This document shows, piece after piece, positions 41,298-51,065 of a DNA stretch of 64,000 nucleotides; within the stretch, counting starts at the first letter, position 1, and every line of letters begins with the position of its first letter. This DNA is from Rhizoclosmatium globosum (taxonomy: Eukaryota; Chytridiomycota; Chytridiomycetes; Chytridiales; Chytriomycetaceae), in the NCBI GenBank assembly GCA_002104985.1, contig MCGO01000028.1:1-64000 (forward strand), read 5' to 3'. Below the pieces are notes generated by a model. The model was not told where the DNA came from and searched no databases. It worked only from the letters and a program-made list of their open reading frames with translations. Position numbers and translations under genes: made by a program.

Positions 41298-42729
41298 TTG
41301 ATTTTAGTTTGTTGGTCGTTTTTCAATTATAATGACGGGAGGATAAACGATGCCGGAAAGTATTTTAATCGAGCTCGAAAAGCGTTGCTTCGTGCTGATT
41401 TGACACCTTGCTTCGATTTACTCATCACCTATGGATTGATTGACTCGTTTGCTTCCAGTATGTTCAACATTCTTAACTGATAAATGATATATTTCTTACG
41501 CAGACAATAGTAAGGGGAGACGTTGGTGTGGGTCAACATTTCCTAAAGCTCACTCTCGAACTCATTATTCAATTACGAATGGACATTGACCCGATGATTC
41601 GCCGTGGTTGTCACATCTGACTGTTCGACAGAAAGAGGAAAGGCGGCATGCCTTTTGGCATTGGACGATGCGTTATAACCTACAACTATGCTGCAACCCA
41701 CATCAAACCGTTTTCCCCATTTCCTTTGACCGAGTCAAGCCGCCATCTCAAATATTCGATCCATATGCAATATTCATTGACATGACTCCATTCTATCACC
41801 GATTTCGACTATGGAATTTAATGGGTACCATCAAACAAACATGGATTAATCCCCCAAGGAAATTGGACGACCTACTTGTAACTGCTGAAACTCTTTCAGC
41901 CCAAGTTTTGACAATACAAGCTCTTATCCCGCCAGATCTCTTGCTGAAAGCGAAAGAACCCATGACTATTTCAGAAAACGACCGAATTCAATTCATCAAT
42001 CAAGTGACAACGAAACAAAAGCTTCTTTCCTTCCAATCTCTATTACTTCAATCCAGCATATCAACAGTTTTCCGACCAGTTATGTTTGTATCAGCGCTAC
42101 CATCGTGCCGACCCATGTATCTCGATTTACAACGCCAATCAAATATAATCTATGCAATCAACACATGCATGGAATCAGCTTGGCGAATAATCCTGATTTT
42201 CGATTTCGTGCATAACGTTCAAACCAAACACCTTTGCTCTCCTGAGGATTCAATCTACTTCAACACAGATTTCAACTTTTTCGAGGCGTTTGAGGCCATG
42301 ACTTGTTTTTGGTTTTGTGCCTGCCGAATGGATCCTATTTGGATCATGCTGACACGATTTGGGAACCCGAATTCAAAGTTGATGAGGACGAGACTCAGGC
42401 GGTTGTTGGGGCCTTACAGACATAATACTTATGGGGATTGTGTGATTGATCCTTTAGTTGAGACTACGAAGTTAATGTTGGATGAGATGGGGGAAATGGA
42501 TAGGAGAACGGAGTGTCGCAATTTCAACGACTCGTTTGCACGAGAGGGGACTCGAGAAGTTGGAATTGCTGGAGACACGCATTTTGAGGCATTGCAGAAA
42601 AATCCAGACGTGACTGTGACAGAAGCTTTCTGTTACCTTGGTCTTTTGGGATTCAATGTTGGGAATAATGTAAGATGGCCAGGTCGCAGTGAAGATTCGT
42701 GGAGATTGTTTTGGAAGTTGAATGCATGA
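41298..42729 (+). pseudogene. Fungal transcription-factor regulatory domain, 5'-truncated
   Basis: The long frame 41608-42729 (about 373 residues) matches the middle homology region of fungal Zn2Cys6-type regulators: an RKEERRHAFWHWTMR helix, then ISFDRVKPP, and a long helical C-terminus. Upstream, 41298-41459 reads like the preceding exon (NDGRINDAGKYFNRARKALL...LLITYGLIDS). An intron (about 41460-41509) and another stretch with LKLTLELIIQLRMDIDP follow. Joining this to DDSPWLSH needs a one-base shift near 41597. No Zn2Cys6 DNA-binding domain is found, because the RTA1 array occupies its place. Probably inactive. Confidence 0.7.
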
Positions 42730-43259
42730 AATTGCAAAAATAAATTTTATTAGTAGTTGCCGCTATTTCTTGACTCGGTTGTTTTGTGACCTGGAGCATC
42801 CAAGTCAACCCAGATTTACTCCAGTCTCGGTCACAGCCGTGACAAATGTCTACCAGCCTTTTGCCATCCTCACCACCAAATTGCAGGTTTCTCGGATTCG
42901 TCATATTCTCCAAAAGGACGATTTGCACAGCTTCTGTAGAAGGAGGTAGAAGGGTAGTATCGAAAAATACGTCCTCCGCCATTCAGGAATTTTTAATTCT
43001 TAAAAAAGTGATAAATCGCAATTGATTTTTCTGTCGCCATTTTTGTCCGTTTCCCACCACCAACGTGCGCTCACCCCCCAATGAGTGAGGACGTCCAAGC
43101 CAAGAGCTTCTAGTGCTTTGATATTGAGTAAGTCATTCTCAGGAAATCGATGCAAATCTAACGATATCCCTTTTATTTAGTGCTTTCAAGTAAACCACCG
43201 CTTCACCCAATCTTACGTTTGTGTCCTGCCTCTCAAGCCTCTTCTAACTCGCTTTAATA
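42730..43259. other. No gene recognised
   Basis: Intergenic DNA after the transcription-factor remnant. Short frames on both strands lack motifs. Confidence 0.35.
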
Positions 43260-43275
43260 CCCTCGTCATTCAATA

Positions 43276-43640
43276 GGCGCAGGGAGTGTGCCCTATTTGG
43301 CTTGGACGAGTACGAGTTCCTCACCACCTCAATCAATATCTTCAGCCAGATACAGTACGAATGAAAGATCAACCACTTCAGCAACACCAAACACTTGTTT
43401 TTGTTCTGTGGTATGCAGAATGGGTTGACTGTCCATTGTTCACAGAGAGAGGGAATGGAACGCGAGGGTTCAAGACATCAATAAAGAGTTTCTATAAATT
43501 GTATATGTTCTCCCATTGCAGATCTGTCCTCGTCTTGGAAATGTCTATTTGGAGGAGACTGGTGGAGGGCTGTCTGTTTTATTTGGCCCATTGGTCCGAA
43601 AATGTGTTCTATGTCGTAATCCCTTTGTGAAAGAAGGTCT
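43276..43640 (+). pseudogene. Possible decayed exons of an unrecognised gene
   Basis: After an acceptor-like ATTCAATAG, one frame reads CALFGLDEYEFLTTSINIFS then stops. Other frames give NGLTVHCSQRE and GNVYLEETGGGLSVLFGPLV. The residue quality suggests former coding sequence broken by frameshifts. Family unknown. Confidence 0.3.
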
Positions 43641-45195
43641 CTTCTAATTATATTGATTGATTGGAATCAAGGATAATGCCTGATCCAAATGTACTCGTTG
43701 TTTCTTTTGTATAGGAGGTGGATGAAAGAACAGACTCTGTAAAGGTGCACCTGGACCTTGATCTTCCGCAATTGCATTGTTCTGTCCATAAAATAACGTT
43801 GAATTTCGCTTGGTTTGACTTCTGTCACCAGATCGTGAGTTTTTTGCTTGATTCCAAAAGTTTTTGTTAGACAAAGTCTACCAATTCGCATCGCTTTTGC
43901 TTCTATACTTTTGCATGCATAGATCATACCATTTCGCACTCGATGTAAAGCTGGTGGAGCTTACAATCGCAAGTAGCTTTCACAGTGCTCGTTCGGGTGA
44001 GGAAAAAAGTCTGAATTTGGTGTTTTCACCAAATAACAACAGTAAAACCGAATCATTCACTGTCAAATGAAGAGAATATACAGTTTAAACTGTGTTTAAT
44101 GTGCTGGCTTTTGAGTTTAGTTGATATTTTACACTGCCATCTGGTGCAGCGGACAGATATGATCCAAATCTGGCACAACTTTGACGTTTATTATTTCATG
44201 AACCAAATGCAATAAATTAACAAATCAAACGAATTTGGATAAAGCCAGTTAAGTTCTATTAATTGTGAAAGTTTGGGAGCTTACATAGCAACGTGGCAAG
44301 GGCAGTGCTCGTTCGCGTAACCTCACCTAAAACTGAGAGACAAAATTTTTTTGAGACAAAATTTTTTTGCACAATATAGGAGCCCTCCCTTAAGTATTTA
44401 AGTACACATATAATAAATCCCAATTGACAACAAATACCCATACCTCATTAACTGTGGCAGCGGACAATAAAAAAACACTAGGTAATTGAAGCTATGCAGA
44501 GCCCTGATTCATTGATGTTCAGTACAGACACAAGAAGTTCACCAAGTTGGAAGATTTACATGTCCCACCCAAACCTCAAATAGAGTCAACTTTCTCATAA
44601 TCCAAACTAGGACGGCAAAGCTGTTCTTGCGGCGTCTAGCCAGCCCGGTTCTGACAGCTATCTGCTTCGTTGAAAACCTCTTTTTGAGAAAACCTTCTGT
44701 TGGGTGAGTTGAATGAGACCAGCGATTCGTAATACTCAACGTGATTAAGATAGACCCCGCCTATTCGTTCCATGATCAACCGTCACTTCCAAACGTCCCT
44801 GTGTGAATACTTCGCCTTCAGTCTTCTTTAAATGTAGTTGGTATGAAACTACTTCAGCCTCGAGTATAGTAAAAGTTCGGTCAGCGCTGCTTAACCGATT
44901 TCCCTTAAAACAACGGAACATCAGTGGACAGTGATTAAGTGGGGCGAAGAGGCGAGGAAGCCTGTTACTGCATTTTTCACTCATTCAGGATATTACATGA
45001 TTCAAACCCTTTGCGCCATGCGAAAGAGGGTCTGGTTTCCTCAATGGTTCAAGTTGGATAGACAAGTTGGACTTGTGAACCCATTGAACCAACTTTGACT
45101 GCACATGGTAAGTGCTCGGGCGCTTTCATCATGAATGCAACGTTTATTCAAATGCCCTAAAGAATAAATAAATTTAGATCCTCTCCTGTGGATGT
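43641..45195. other. Long AT-rich stretch, no supported gene
   Basis: Only short motif-free frames; nothing convincing on either strand. A short direct repeat of TTTTTTTGAGACAAAATTTT lies near 44340-44370. Confidence 0.35.
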
Positions 45196-45201
45196 CGTCT
45201 T

Positions 45202-45825
45202 CTATGGTCTTTTTCCTGCCACGAAAACTTGTTCTAAACCTTTGATACTCAGTCTCACCGGCGTGAAATACACACATTCCTCTTCCCGCCCTTCAAACTG
45301 ATGCCTCAAATGCGCTGGTATCTGTGCGGGTCCAAACCACGGAATTTGACCCGACTTTTTCATCCCCTTCATCATCAATTCATCCAACACATCCTTCTCC
45401 CCAGAAACCTGCAACGCAAGCACCTTATTCACGCTCTCAACCAGGAAACTAAGTGCGTGTGTTCCCCGAAATTTCCAGTATGATTTCACTGCGCATGACA
45501 CGAGAAACTCGAGGAGTTGGTTGTTTGAGTTGTCGGAGGAGAGAAATTCAGAGTATCCAGGAAATCGTTTGGAACCACCGTAAGGAAGTGGAGATGTTGC
45601 GCGGAACATTAACCCGGCTGTACAGTACGTGAGACGGTGGGGATGTGCTCTGGTGGATAAAAAGCAGGACAATACAGCGTTGACTGAGACTGCGATTGTC
45701 TGGAAAAAGAGGAAAGGCGTAGCGCACGTACTTAATTGTATTGTATTGGTTGCCTCGTTCTTGGTGATGATCAGGGGACTCAGAGATGTTTGATAGACGA
45801 CCATGTGGTCGATTGGTTGATCCAC
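45202..45825 (-). CDS. Unrecognised spliced gene
   Basis: The frame is open through a short intron, so the listed translation probably includes it. On the minus strand, GTACGTGCGC...TTTTTCCAG (about 45700-45731) looks like an intron between exon 1 (MDQPIDHMVVYQTSLSPLII) and exon 2 (TIAVSVNAVLSCFLSTRAHP). The rest is well-folded-looking (FRATSPLPYGGSKRFPGY; QIPWFGPAQIPAHLRHQF), ending VFVAGKRP. I do not recognise the family. Its promoter and exon 1 are duplicated at 36498-36955. Confidence 0.6.
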   Translation of the reverse strand: MDQPIDHMVVYQTSLSPLIITKNEATNTIQLSTCATPFLFFQTIAVSVNAVLSCFLSTRAHPHRLTYCTAGLMFRATSPLPYGGSKRFPGYSEFLSSDNSNNQLLEFLVSCAVKSYWKFRGTHALSFLVESVNKVLALQVSGEKDVLDELMMKGMKKSGQIPWFGPAQIPAHLRHQFEGREEECVYFTPVRLSIKGLEQVFVAGKRP

Positions 45826-46189
45826 CCTGAGCCTATTTTCTCGAGTCTCGACTTTCCTTCCTTTGAGGTGTGTGATTAGGGTTGCTCCATTTTATGGGTG
45901 TTGGTGGAGTAGCTACCTCTAACTGTACTCTTGTATGATATCAACACCAACAAAGTCCGCGCGAACGACAGGAGGTCTGCACTTAAAAAATGATAGTGGG
46001 ATGGAGTAAGGACGTCGAGGAAGTGTCTCCGTCAGTAAGGTTTGGATGTTTCGACAGGTTTCTATGGCGAAGAAACGTCTATCTTTTGCCGATCCCCACA
46101 TTTCCTATAATATTCATTACTTTTTTTTAGCGGAACATCAGTTCTCGAAATCAAGAGAGTCTTCACGAAAGGACATTATACTCGACTTC

Positions 46190-46858
46190 TTATGAAGAAG
46201 TAAAGGCCATGAGAAACGCGTCGCTGAGATCGTCTTTCTTGGCATGTTCTTCCAAAAATGAGATCCACGGTCCCGGTGGAACTTGCGTATGTAGAATCCA
46301 TCGTGTTCGCTCAAAACTCAACCATTTTCTCTGCAGGTACTTTGTCTTGAGATTTTTTGGGTAAGTGAATACAGGTCCGTCAAACACTCTGAGCTTTTCG
46401 CGCGCATGAATGAACCGTATTTTACTGTGCGGACAGAGTTGTGCAAAGAATCCAAAGATGATGTGGCTCAGAAACACCGCAGTCGGATTGCACTTTGGTT
46501 GGAGTTTAATGTGGATCGTGGTCACATCTTGGAAAGCTTCTGTGTCAGACACCACTCGTTGCAAGACAAGGATACATAACGAAGCCAGTTCTTGGCGCGA
46601 ATATTCACTCACGCGTTTCGGTTGAAACGGTTTGCCTCCCGCCTTACAGTGTGTCTTGCAGGTCAGTTTCGCATTGTATTGCACTGTGCATTTTCGCGTA
46701 CATTTTTGTTTATTCTTCAGCATTTGATTGCACACAGGGGCTTCTGGAAGCAGGTCAAAGACGTTCCAAACAAGGACTGTGTTGGGCTCTTGAACCATGC
46801 AGAGTCCCAAGTTTCTTACCCCGACATCGATTCCTACTTTCTTTCTGGGCGGTGTCAT
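46190..46858 (-). CDS. A22/RuvC-like Holliday junction resolvase of NCLDV type
   Basis: 222 residues. RuvC-fold signatures are GIDVGVRNLGLCMV (first Asp, residue 11) and the C-terminal KKDDLSDAFLMA Asp pair (about 208-214). FFAQLCPHSKIRFIHAREKL fits the central helix region. A Cys/His insertion (CNQMLKNKQKCTRKC...CKTHC, about 43-70) may bind zinc, as in some giant-virus relatives. The conserved catalytic Glu of the IxxQ motif appears as Lys (IHIKLQPKCNP), so activity is doubtful. In poxviruses and other NCLDVs this enzyme resolves replication concatemers. Neighbours on the same strand are unrecognised. Confidence 0.78.
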   Translation of the reverse strand: MTPPRKKVGIDVGVRNLGLCMVQEPNTVLVWNVFDLLPEAPVCNQMLKNKQKCTRKCTVQYNAKLTCKTHCKAGGKPFQPKRVSEYSRQELASLCILVLQRVVSDTEAFQDVTTIHIKLQPKCNPTAVFLSHIIFGFFAQLCPHSKIRFIHAREKLRVFDGPVFTYPKNLKTKYLQRKWLSFERTRWILHTQVPPGPWISFLEEHAKKDDLSDAFLMAFTSS

Positions 46859-47028
46859 TACTTTGGTGTCCAGGAAAAAAACAGTCAGTGCGTTCGAGGA
46901 GTATTCAGTTAGGGTTGGGAATCACATGTTCAGCCAGTATGCTGAACTGGATATTGAAAAGCGACGTGATACTCTTTCATCTTCATTTGTATCACCGCCG
47001 TGTTTTTGTGGGAGTCGTGGTTAGTGTA

Positions 47029-47229
47029 TTATTCTCCCATCTTGTACTTTGTGTGGTCCGCACTAAAGTCGTCGTCTTCTTCCTGAGACATATAGTAGTC
47101 ACCAAGAACATAGTCAATGAACCCATGCGCTGCCGAAACTCCTTCTTCTTGGATAAAGTTGTGTATTTTGTCGTGAATCTCGTCTCGCGTGTATACCTGA
47201 TTCTGGAGTCGAATGTATGCATACCACAT
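47029..47229 (-). CDS. Small acidic protein, unrecognised
   Basis: 66 residues. It reads as helical coding sequence (VYTRDEIHDKIHNFIQEEG, then GFIDYVLGDYYM) with an acidic tail (EEDDDFSADH). It lies between the resolvase and the larger unknown gene on the same strand, so it may belong to the same virus-like block. Confidence 0.45.
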   Translation of the reverse strand: MWYAYIRLQNQVYTRDEIHDKIHNFIQEEGVSAAHGFIDYVLGDYYMSQEEDDDFSADHTKYKMGE

Positions 47230-47277
47230 GATCCATACTGGATTGAAGACAAAATAAGTTCCTTTCCATTTGGGACT

Positions 47278-48111
47278 TTATGCCGAGTATGTGTCAAGTA
47301 AGGTTTGGAGTTTGGAAACGTCAACAATCTCAATTTCTCCCGGAACTATCTTTTTTTCTTGTAGAGCTTGGATTGCTAGAACAACGTTCTTATTCGCCAA
47401 TGTAATCCATTCAAAACGCTTTGATTCGTAGTTGTATAACAGAAGGCTATCGGCTCCTCGAATGTATACTGGAATTACAATGAACTCCAACGTTGAGTAT
47501 TGCAGCAATTGCTGTAGACGACTTTCCAACCCTCTTGAGCTTGTAACTTTGACACTTCCTTGTTCTTGGCGACATTCTATACTTCCAGGAAAGGAAAATG
47601 TGCGCGCCACTTTTTCATTCAACTGCAGTTTCTTTATACACAACCTGTGAAACAAGATTGTCACTCGATCATCAGATTTTTCTAACGACGGCTCATAGTT
47701 TTTCATCATCTGTGCATAGGCGTCACTGTCGAGATAATGTCTGGTTGTTGATGGCAACTCCCAGGGAAACGTTTCATTTAATTCCCTGTACAATGACTTC
47801 AATCCACTGTTTGAGCCACTGAATGTCAACGTTTTGCTATTCGTAAATGGCATTTCCTGGTTCTGAATTTTCGTCCACGTGGAGTGTTCATACCTTGCTT
47901 GTCGTTTCAATATATTTAAAAACTTTTCAGGGTTTATGTTGAAGGAGATTCTGCGAACAAACTCGTCTCCATCGAGTCTTTCGTTTGCGATTCGGTTATG
48001 AAGCGTAAAGTGTAAAAGAAGGTCGTTGCAATGATCGTATCGATGGTCCTCGCTGTCGTAGTCTCGAAAGTCAGGAATCTTAACATGAAGGACGTGAATG
48101 CGGATTGCCAA
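47278..48111 (-). CDS. Unrecognised protein, possible virus-like block
   Basis: 277 residues, clean frame, with mixed helices and strands (HYLDSDAYAQMMKNYEPSL; LEFIVIPVYIRGADSLLLYN). In-frame similarity to coding sequence continues upstream (PDFFAQLSKLLAIRIHVL) to a CA-dinucleotide run at about 48142-48158. Beyond that, MRMVVLDAIYEERV reads in another frame, so the true start may lie at about 48203 with a frameshift in the repeat, or an intron. No family was recognised. Confidence 0.55.
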   Translation of the reverse strand: MAIRIHVLHVKIPDFRDYDSEDHRYDHCNDLLLHFTLHNRIANERLDGDEFVRRISFNINPEKFLNILKRQARYEHSTWTKIQNQEMPFTNSKTLTFSGSNSGLKSLYRELNETFPWELPSTTRHYLDSDAYAQMMKNYEPSLEKSDDRVTILFHRLCIKKLQLNEKVARTFSFPGSIECRQEQGSVKVTSSRGLESRLQQLLQYSTLEFIVIPVYIRGADSLLLYNYESKRFEWITLANKNVVLAIQALQEKKIVPGEIEIVDVSKLQTLLDTYSA

Positions 48112-48203
48112 AAGTTTTGACAGTTGTGCAAAAAAGTCAGGTGTGTGTGTGTGTGTCGTTGTACTCGCTCTTCATAAATGGCGTCGAGCACCACCATTCG
48201 CAT

Positions 48204-48675
48204 TCTTTTGTCATTTTGTTGTACCAGAGTATACTCTTTTGATTGAGTTTCGAAATCAGGAGAAACGTCGGCAAGCCTGCCTCGATTCTTTGATGAAAGT
48301 AAGACACGAGGTTGTCTGAAAAAGTTGCAGTATCGTGTGATAAATGAATGACCTAATGTTCTGGTGTGGAATTTGTAAAAAAGGAACCACTTTTACAATT
48401 GTTGAGAGCGCAGTAACTCAGATAATCAAATTCTGACAAATACGTATTCTTTCTTTGTACAAGTGTATTGTAGTTTGAAATAAAGAGTGTTTTTGGCAGG
48501 GTTGGAAATAGTTTCTTCATTTACAAAGTGTTGAAGGAAAAAAAAAGACACAGTGGAGTGTCCCTTTGAAGATGCAAATTATAGTCATTTTCGAGGGCGA
48601 AAGGTAAGTTTTCTCTTTGCTTCATTTGACCCGCTTCTTTTTTGATTTCGGACACGCTGCTTAACAAAAAACCAA
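48204..48675. other. No gene recognised
   Basis: AT-rich DNA between the divergent unknown genes. A short plus-strand frame (48098-48319) is probably a shadow. Confidence 0.35.
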
Positions 48676-49141
48676 ATGATCACAACCAACAGTTACTCTG
48701 ACGACACACACTCGCACCTGCTTCTCGCAGTATCGGCTCTCGACACCGACGTCCATGAACACAAGGTGTGGGCGATCGATAGGTTGACTCGTGGTGAGTG
48801 TGAATACTGTAGTTCCCTGCTCTCAGGGTCACGCACGCTTGCGCCAACTGACTGACTGACTGACTGGCTTCACTTTCAGCATTGGGTGTTTCTCCCGAGC
48901 ACGATCCGTACTTGAGATGCGCGCTGGACTTTGTGGTAAACAACAATCTGCCAGTTGCGCGCCAGTACTATTGTGGGCCATGAAAATGCACGCGTATACT
49001 CTGAGCACACAATCGACAAAACCCATCAAGGAAGAAACCCAGCTCGCTGTCGCGGCCCTGTTGCCCGAATCGATTCGGCCCCAAAGCAGAGCCGAAGCCC
49101 TCGAGTACTTTCGCAACCCTGACCATTTGACCATTTCCTAA
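48676..49141 (+). CDS. Possible spliced gene, unrecognised
   Basis: Exon 1 from ATGATCACAACC reads MITTNSYSDDTHSHLLLAVS to KVWAIDRLTR. A likely intron follows (GTGAGTGTGA...CACTTTCAG, about 48794-48879). The next exon reads LGVSPEHDPYLRCALDFVVN to a stop. A second frame (48983-49141) reads KPIKEETQLAVAALLPESIR. A splice or frameshift between them is likely. Family unknown. Confidence 0.4.
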
Positions 49142-49158
49142 AAACAGTTTCTGGATTC

Positions 49159-49488
49159 GTGACTGCGTTTCGTACTCAAAAGGCGACCCAAATTCCCGTG
49201 TTGCCAGTGGACATTGAATCGTCTTTAACGTGTCGTAGTATTCACCCGGTCCTCGTGGACCCCTTGAAGACTCTTTTTGTTCAAGCTGGCATCGCGAGCG
49301 GCACTGTGGCCAGTTACGTGAACGAACTGACCGCGCTGCTTCGAGCGGTTGACTCGGAAAGGATTCTCACCACGAAAAGCCATCACTTGTTTCCAACGGA
49401 GAACTATCTGCACCTGTCGTATCGCTTGCATTCAAGAAACTCGTTGAAAAGAATCCAGAGTCAGGTTAAAAATGCATGCAAGACTTGA
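49159..49488 (+). CDS. Unrecognised open frame upstream of the 49.5-50.4 kb gene
   Basis: 109 residues, plausible helical coding (IASGTVASYVNELTALLRAV). It may be an exon or the 5' part of the next gene; stops separate them. Confidence 0.35.
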   Translation: MTAFRTQKATQIPVLPVDIESSLTCRSIHPVLVDPLKTLFVQAGIASGTVASYVNELTALLRAVDSERILTTKSHHLFPTENYLHLSYRLHSRNSLKRIQSQVKNACKT

Positions 49489-50434
49489 AATGTATGTTTG
49501 GCGTTGGCTCGAAGGGCCTCGCGCATTCTGTGGTCCAGCCTGCGCGCGCGTTCCTCGAAATGACGTTCGATGTCGAACGTGTCAGCGACTGGCTGTGTAG
49601 TGTCGAATGCATGGTCACACTGAACCATGCAAAAAAACAAATGGGTCCCCAAGTGAAACAACAACCATTTCGCCCGAAGAGCAAGCCGTGTTTGATTTCT
49701 TTACTCGGCAATTTCCGACGCGTGACTTACGCGACTTTTTTCTCGAGCAAGCCGCTCTTACAGTCAGTCGCAAGTTCATCGCCTTTGCGGGGAAAACGCC
49801 CCACCACGAACTGAAAGAAGGCCTTTCTTTGCTCACAGAACTCAGGGAAGTCGCGCTGCAACGGCTCCAATGGGTGGACAATCCGTTGAATTGCCCTCGC
49901 CGCACGACAGATGTCATATTTGGGTATTCGAAGCAGGAATCAGCGAAATGTATTGTTTGGGGAGGCCCGCATACTGGGTTACCTCGCCCCCAAAACTTGG
50001 CGAGCCACCTTGCCACCTGTTTTGTCCCTGCCACTCCGTCCAAAGGCAATTACCTCGCGGCAGTGGAAGCTGATACTTTCTTGATTCGCGAAAACTACAA
50101 GACAGCCGCGACTTACGGACGCGTTCATACCAGACTCTCTTTCCTGGCACAGTCGATACTCACTCTTATTCGCAAACTGGACTTTATGGATCACCCACTC
50201 GTTCAGACGACGAGCGATGACTTTGGTGGTTCGGGAACACCCTTCTTTTTCGCTGATGCGGCGTTCCCCGTGACGTTGGAAGCCGCTCGCGAGTGCATGC
50301 ACAATTTTTACAAACAGCTGTGTGCGTCAGCATGGAGAAGCCCTCACGGTTTCACGTTCGCGGCTGCTCGCAAACTTATGTTTCGTTGGAAATATCGGTA
50401 TCGCCATACCATTTTCTCAGCGATCGTAAAGTGA
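49476..50434 (+). CDS. Unrecognised gene, probably frameshifted near 49640
   Basis: The first frame (49476 to about 49640) reads LKCMFGVGSKGLAHSVVQPA to VECMVTLNHAKK. The main frame (to 50434) reads SPEEQAVFDFFTRQFPTRDL, then IVWGGPHTGLPRPQNLASHL, then FVPATPSKGNYLAAVEADTF, ending in an Arg-rich tail. It looks like a real protein of over 300 residues. No motif lets me assign a function; a virus-like origin is suggested only by its neighbours. Confidence 0.5.
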
Positions 50435-50988
50435 ACAAAATTGGCTTGGTGTATGGGAACGTCGAGAAGCGAGATTCGCAGCCGCTGTTTTAACGTCGCC
50501 GTGATGAATGGCTCAAATAGCCATTCCATATGCGGAAGTGGGGACAAAAGTGAAAGTGGCAGCAAAAGCGTAAACGGGGACGGAGAGAGTCTCTGTCGAA
50601 GTTATCGGATAAGGAGAGAATAAGAATTCACCACTCAATTGTCTCAAAGAAAGAGGTTCCATGGAACTATGGACGGATTTGTGTCATGTTAAATGCACAG
50701 AGTGGAATAGCCATCAATTACTTGTCCAAACATATTCAAGAATATAAAGACGACTACACCCCATATATTCCAATAAAAAAATGGTTTCAAGAAATTGTTA
50801 AGATTGTACTTGCATTTTCCACGCAAACGATGCGCAATTTGAATGTCTTTTGGCTGGTCCGTGATTGAATGAATAAGCCTCAAATCATTTTAAGCTTCCT
50901 GCCTCTCGGGACAGCGCTGTAACAATGGCTCTGCTCCAAATTTCAGCAGCCTAAGTGACGCTGTTAAGGTTTGTTGTTTTGTTGTTGG
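50435..50988. other. No gene recognised
   Basis: Intergenic DNA between the unknown gene and the SET gene. A short frame at 50686-50868 has no recognisable motif. Confidence 0.3.
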
Positions 50989-51064
50989 TTTTGTGCACTT
51001 TTGGCACAATTGTTCTTTCTTTTTTGCACTTTTGCAGGAACAATCGCTCCAAAAGTGCACAAAA
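50989..51064 (+). promoter_or_regulatory. Perfect inverted repeat just upstream of the SET gene start
   Basis: TTTTGTGCACTTTTGG (50989-51004) and CCAAAAGTGCACAAAA (51049-51064) are exact 16-bp complements around a 44-bp spacer. The spacer contains another GCACTTTTGCAG. The right arm ends one base before the ATG at 51066. Could be an operator, a promoter-proximal hairpin or a 5' UTR hairpin. Confidence 0.7.
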
Positions 51065-51065
51065 C

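Noticed and set aside
46651..47301. 216-residue plus-strand frame
   Set aside because: Antisense to the resolvase and the small acidic gene; Val/Phe/Cys-rich shadow translation.
50955..51065. Hydrophobic N-terminal extension of the SET protein
   Set aside because: The stretch is made of T-rich inverted-repeat DNA and a CAG acceptor-like end. ATG at 51066 starts the recognisable protein.
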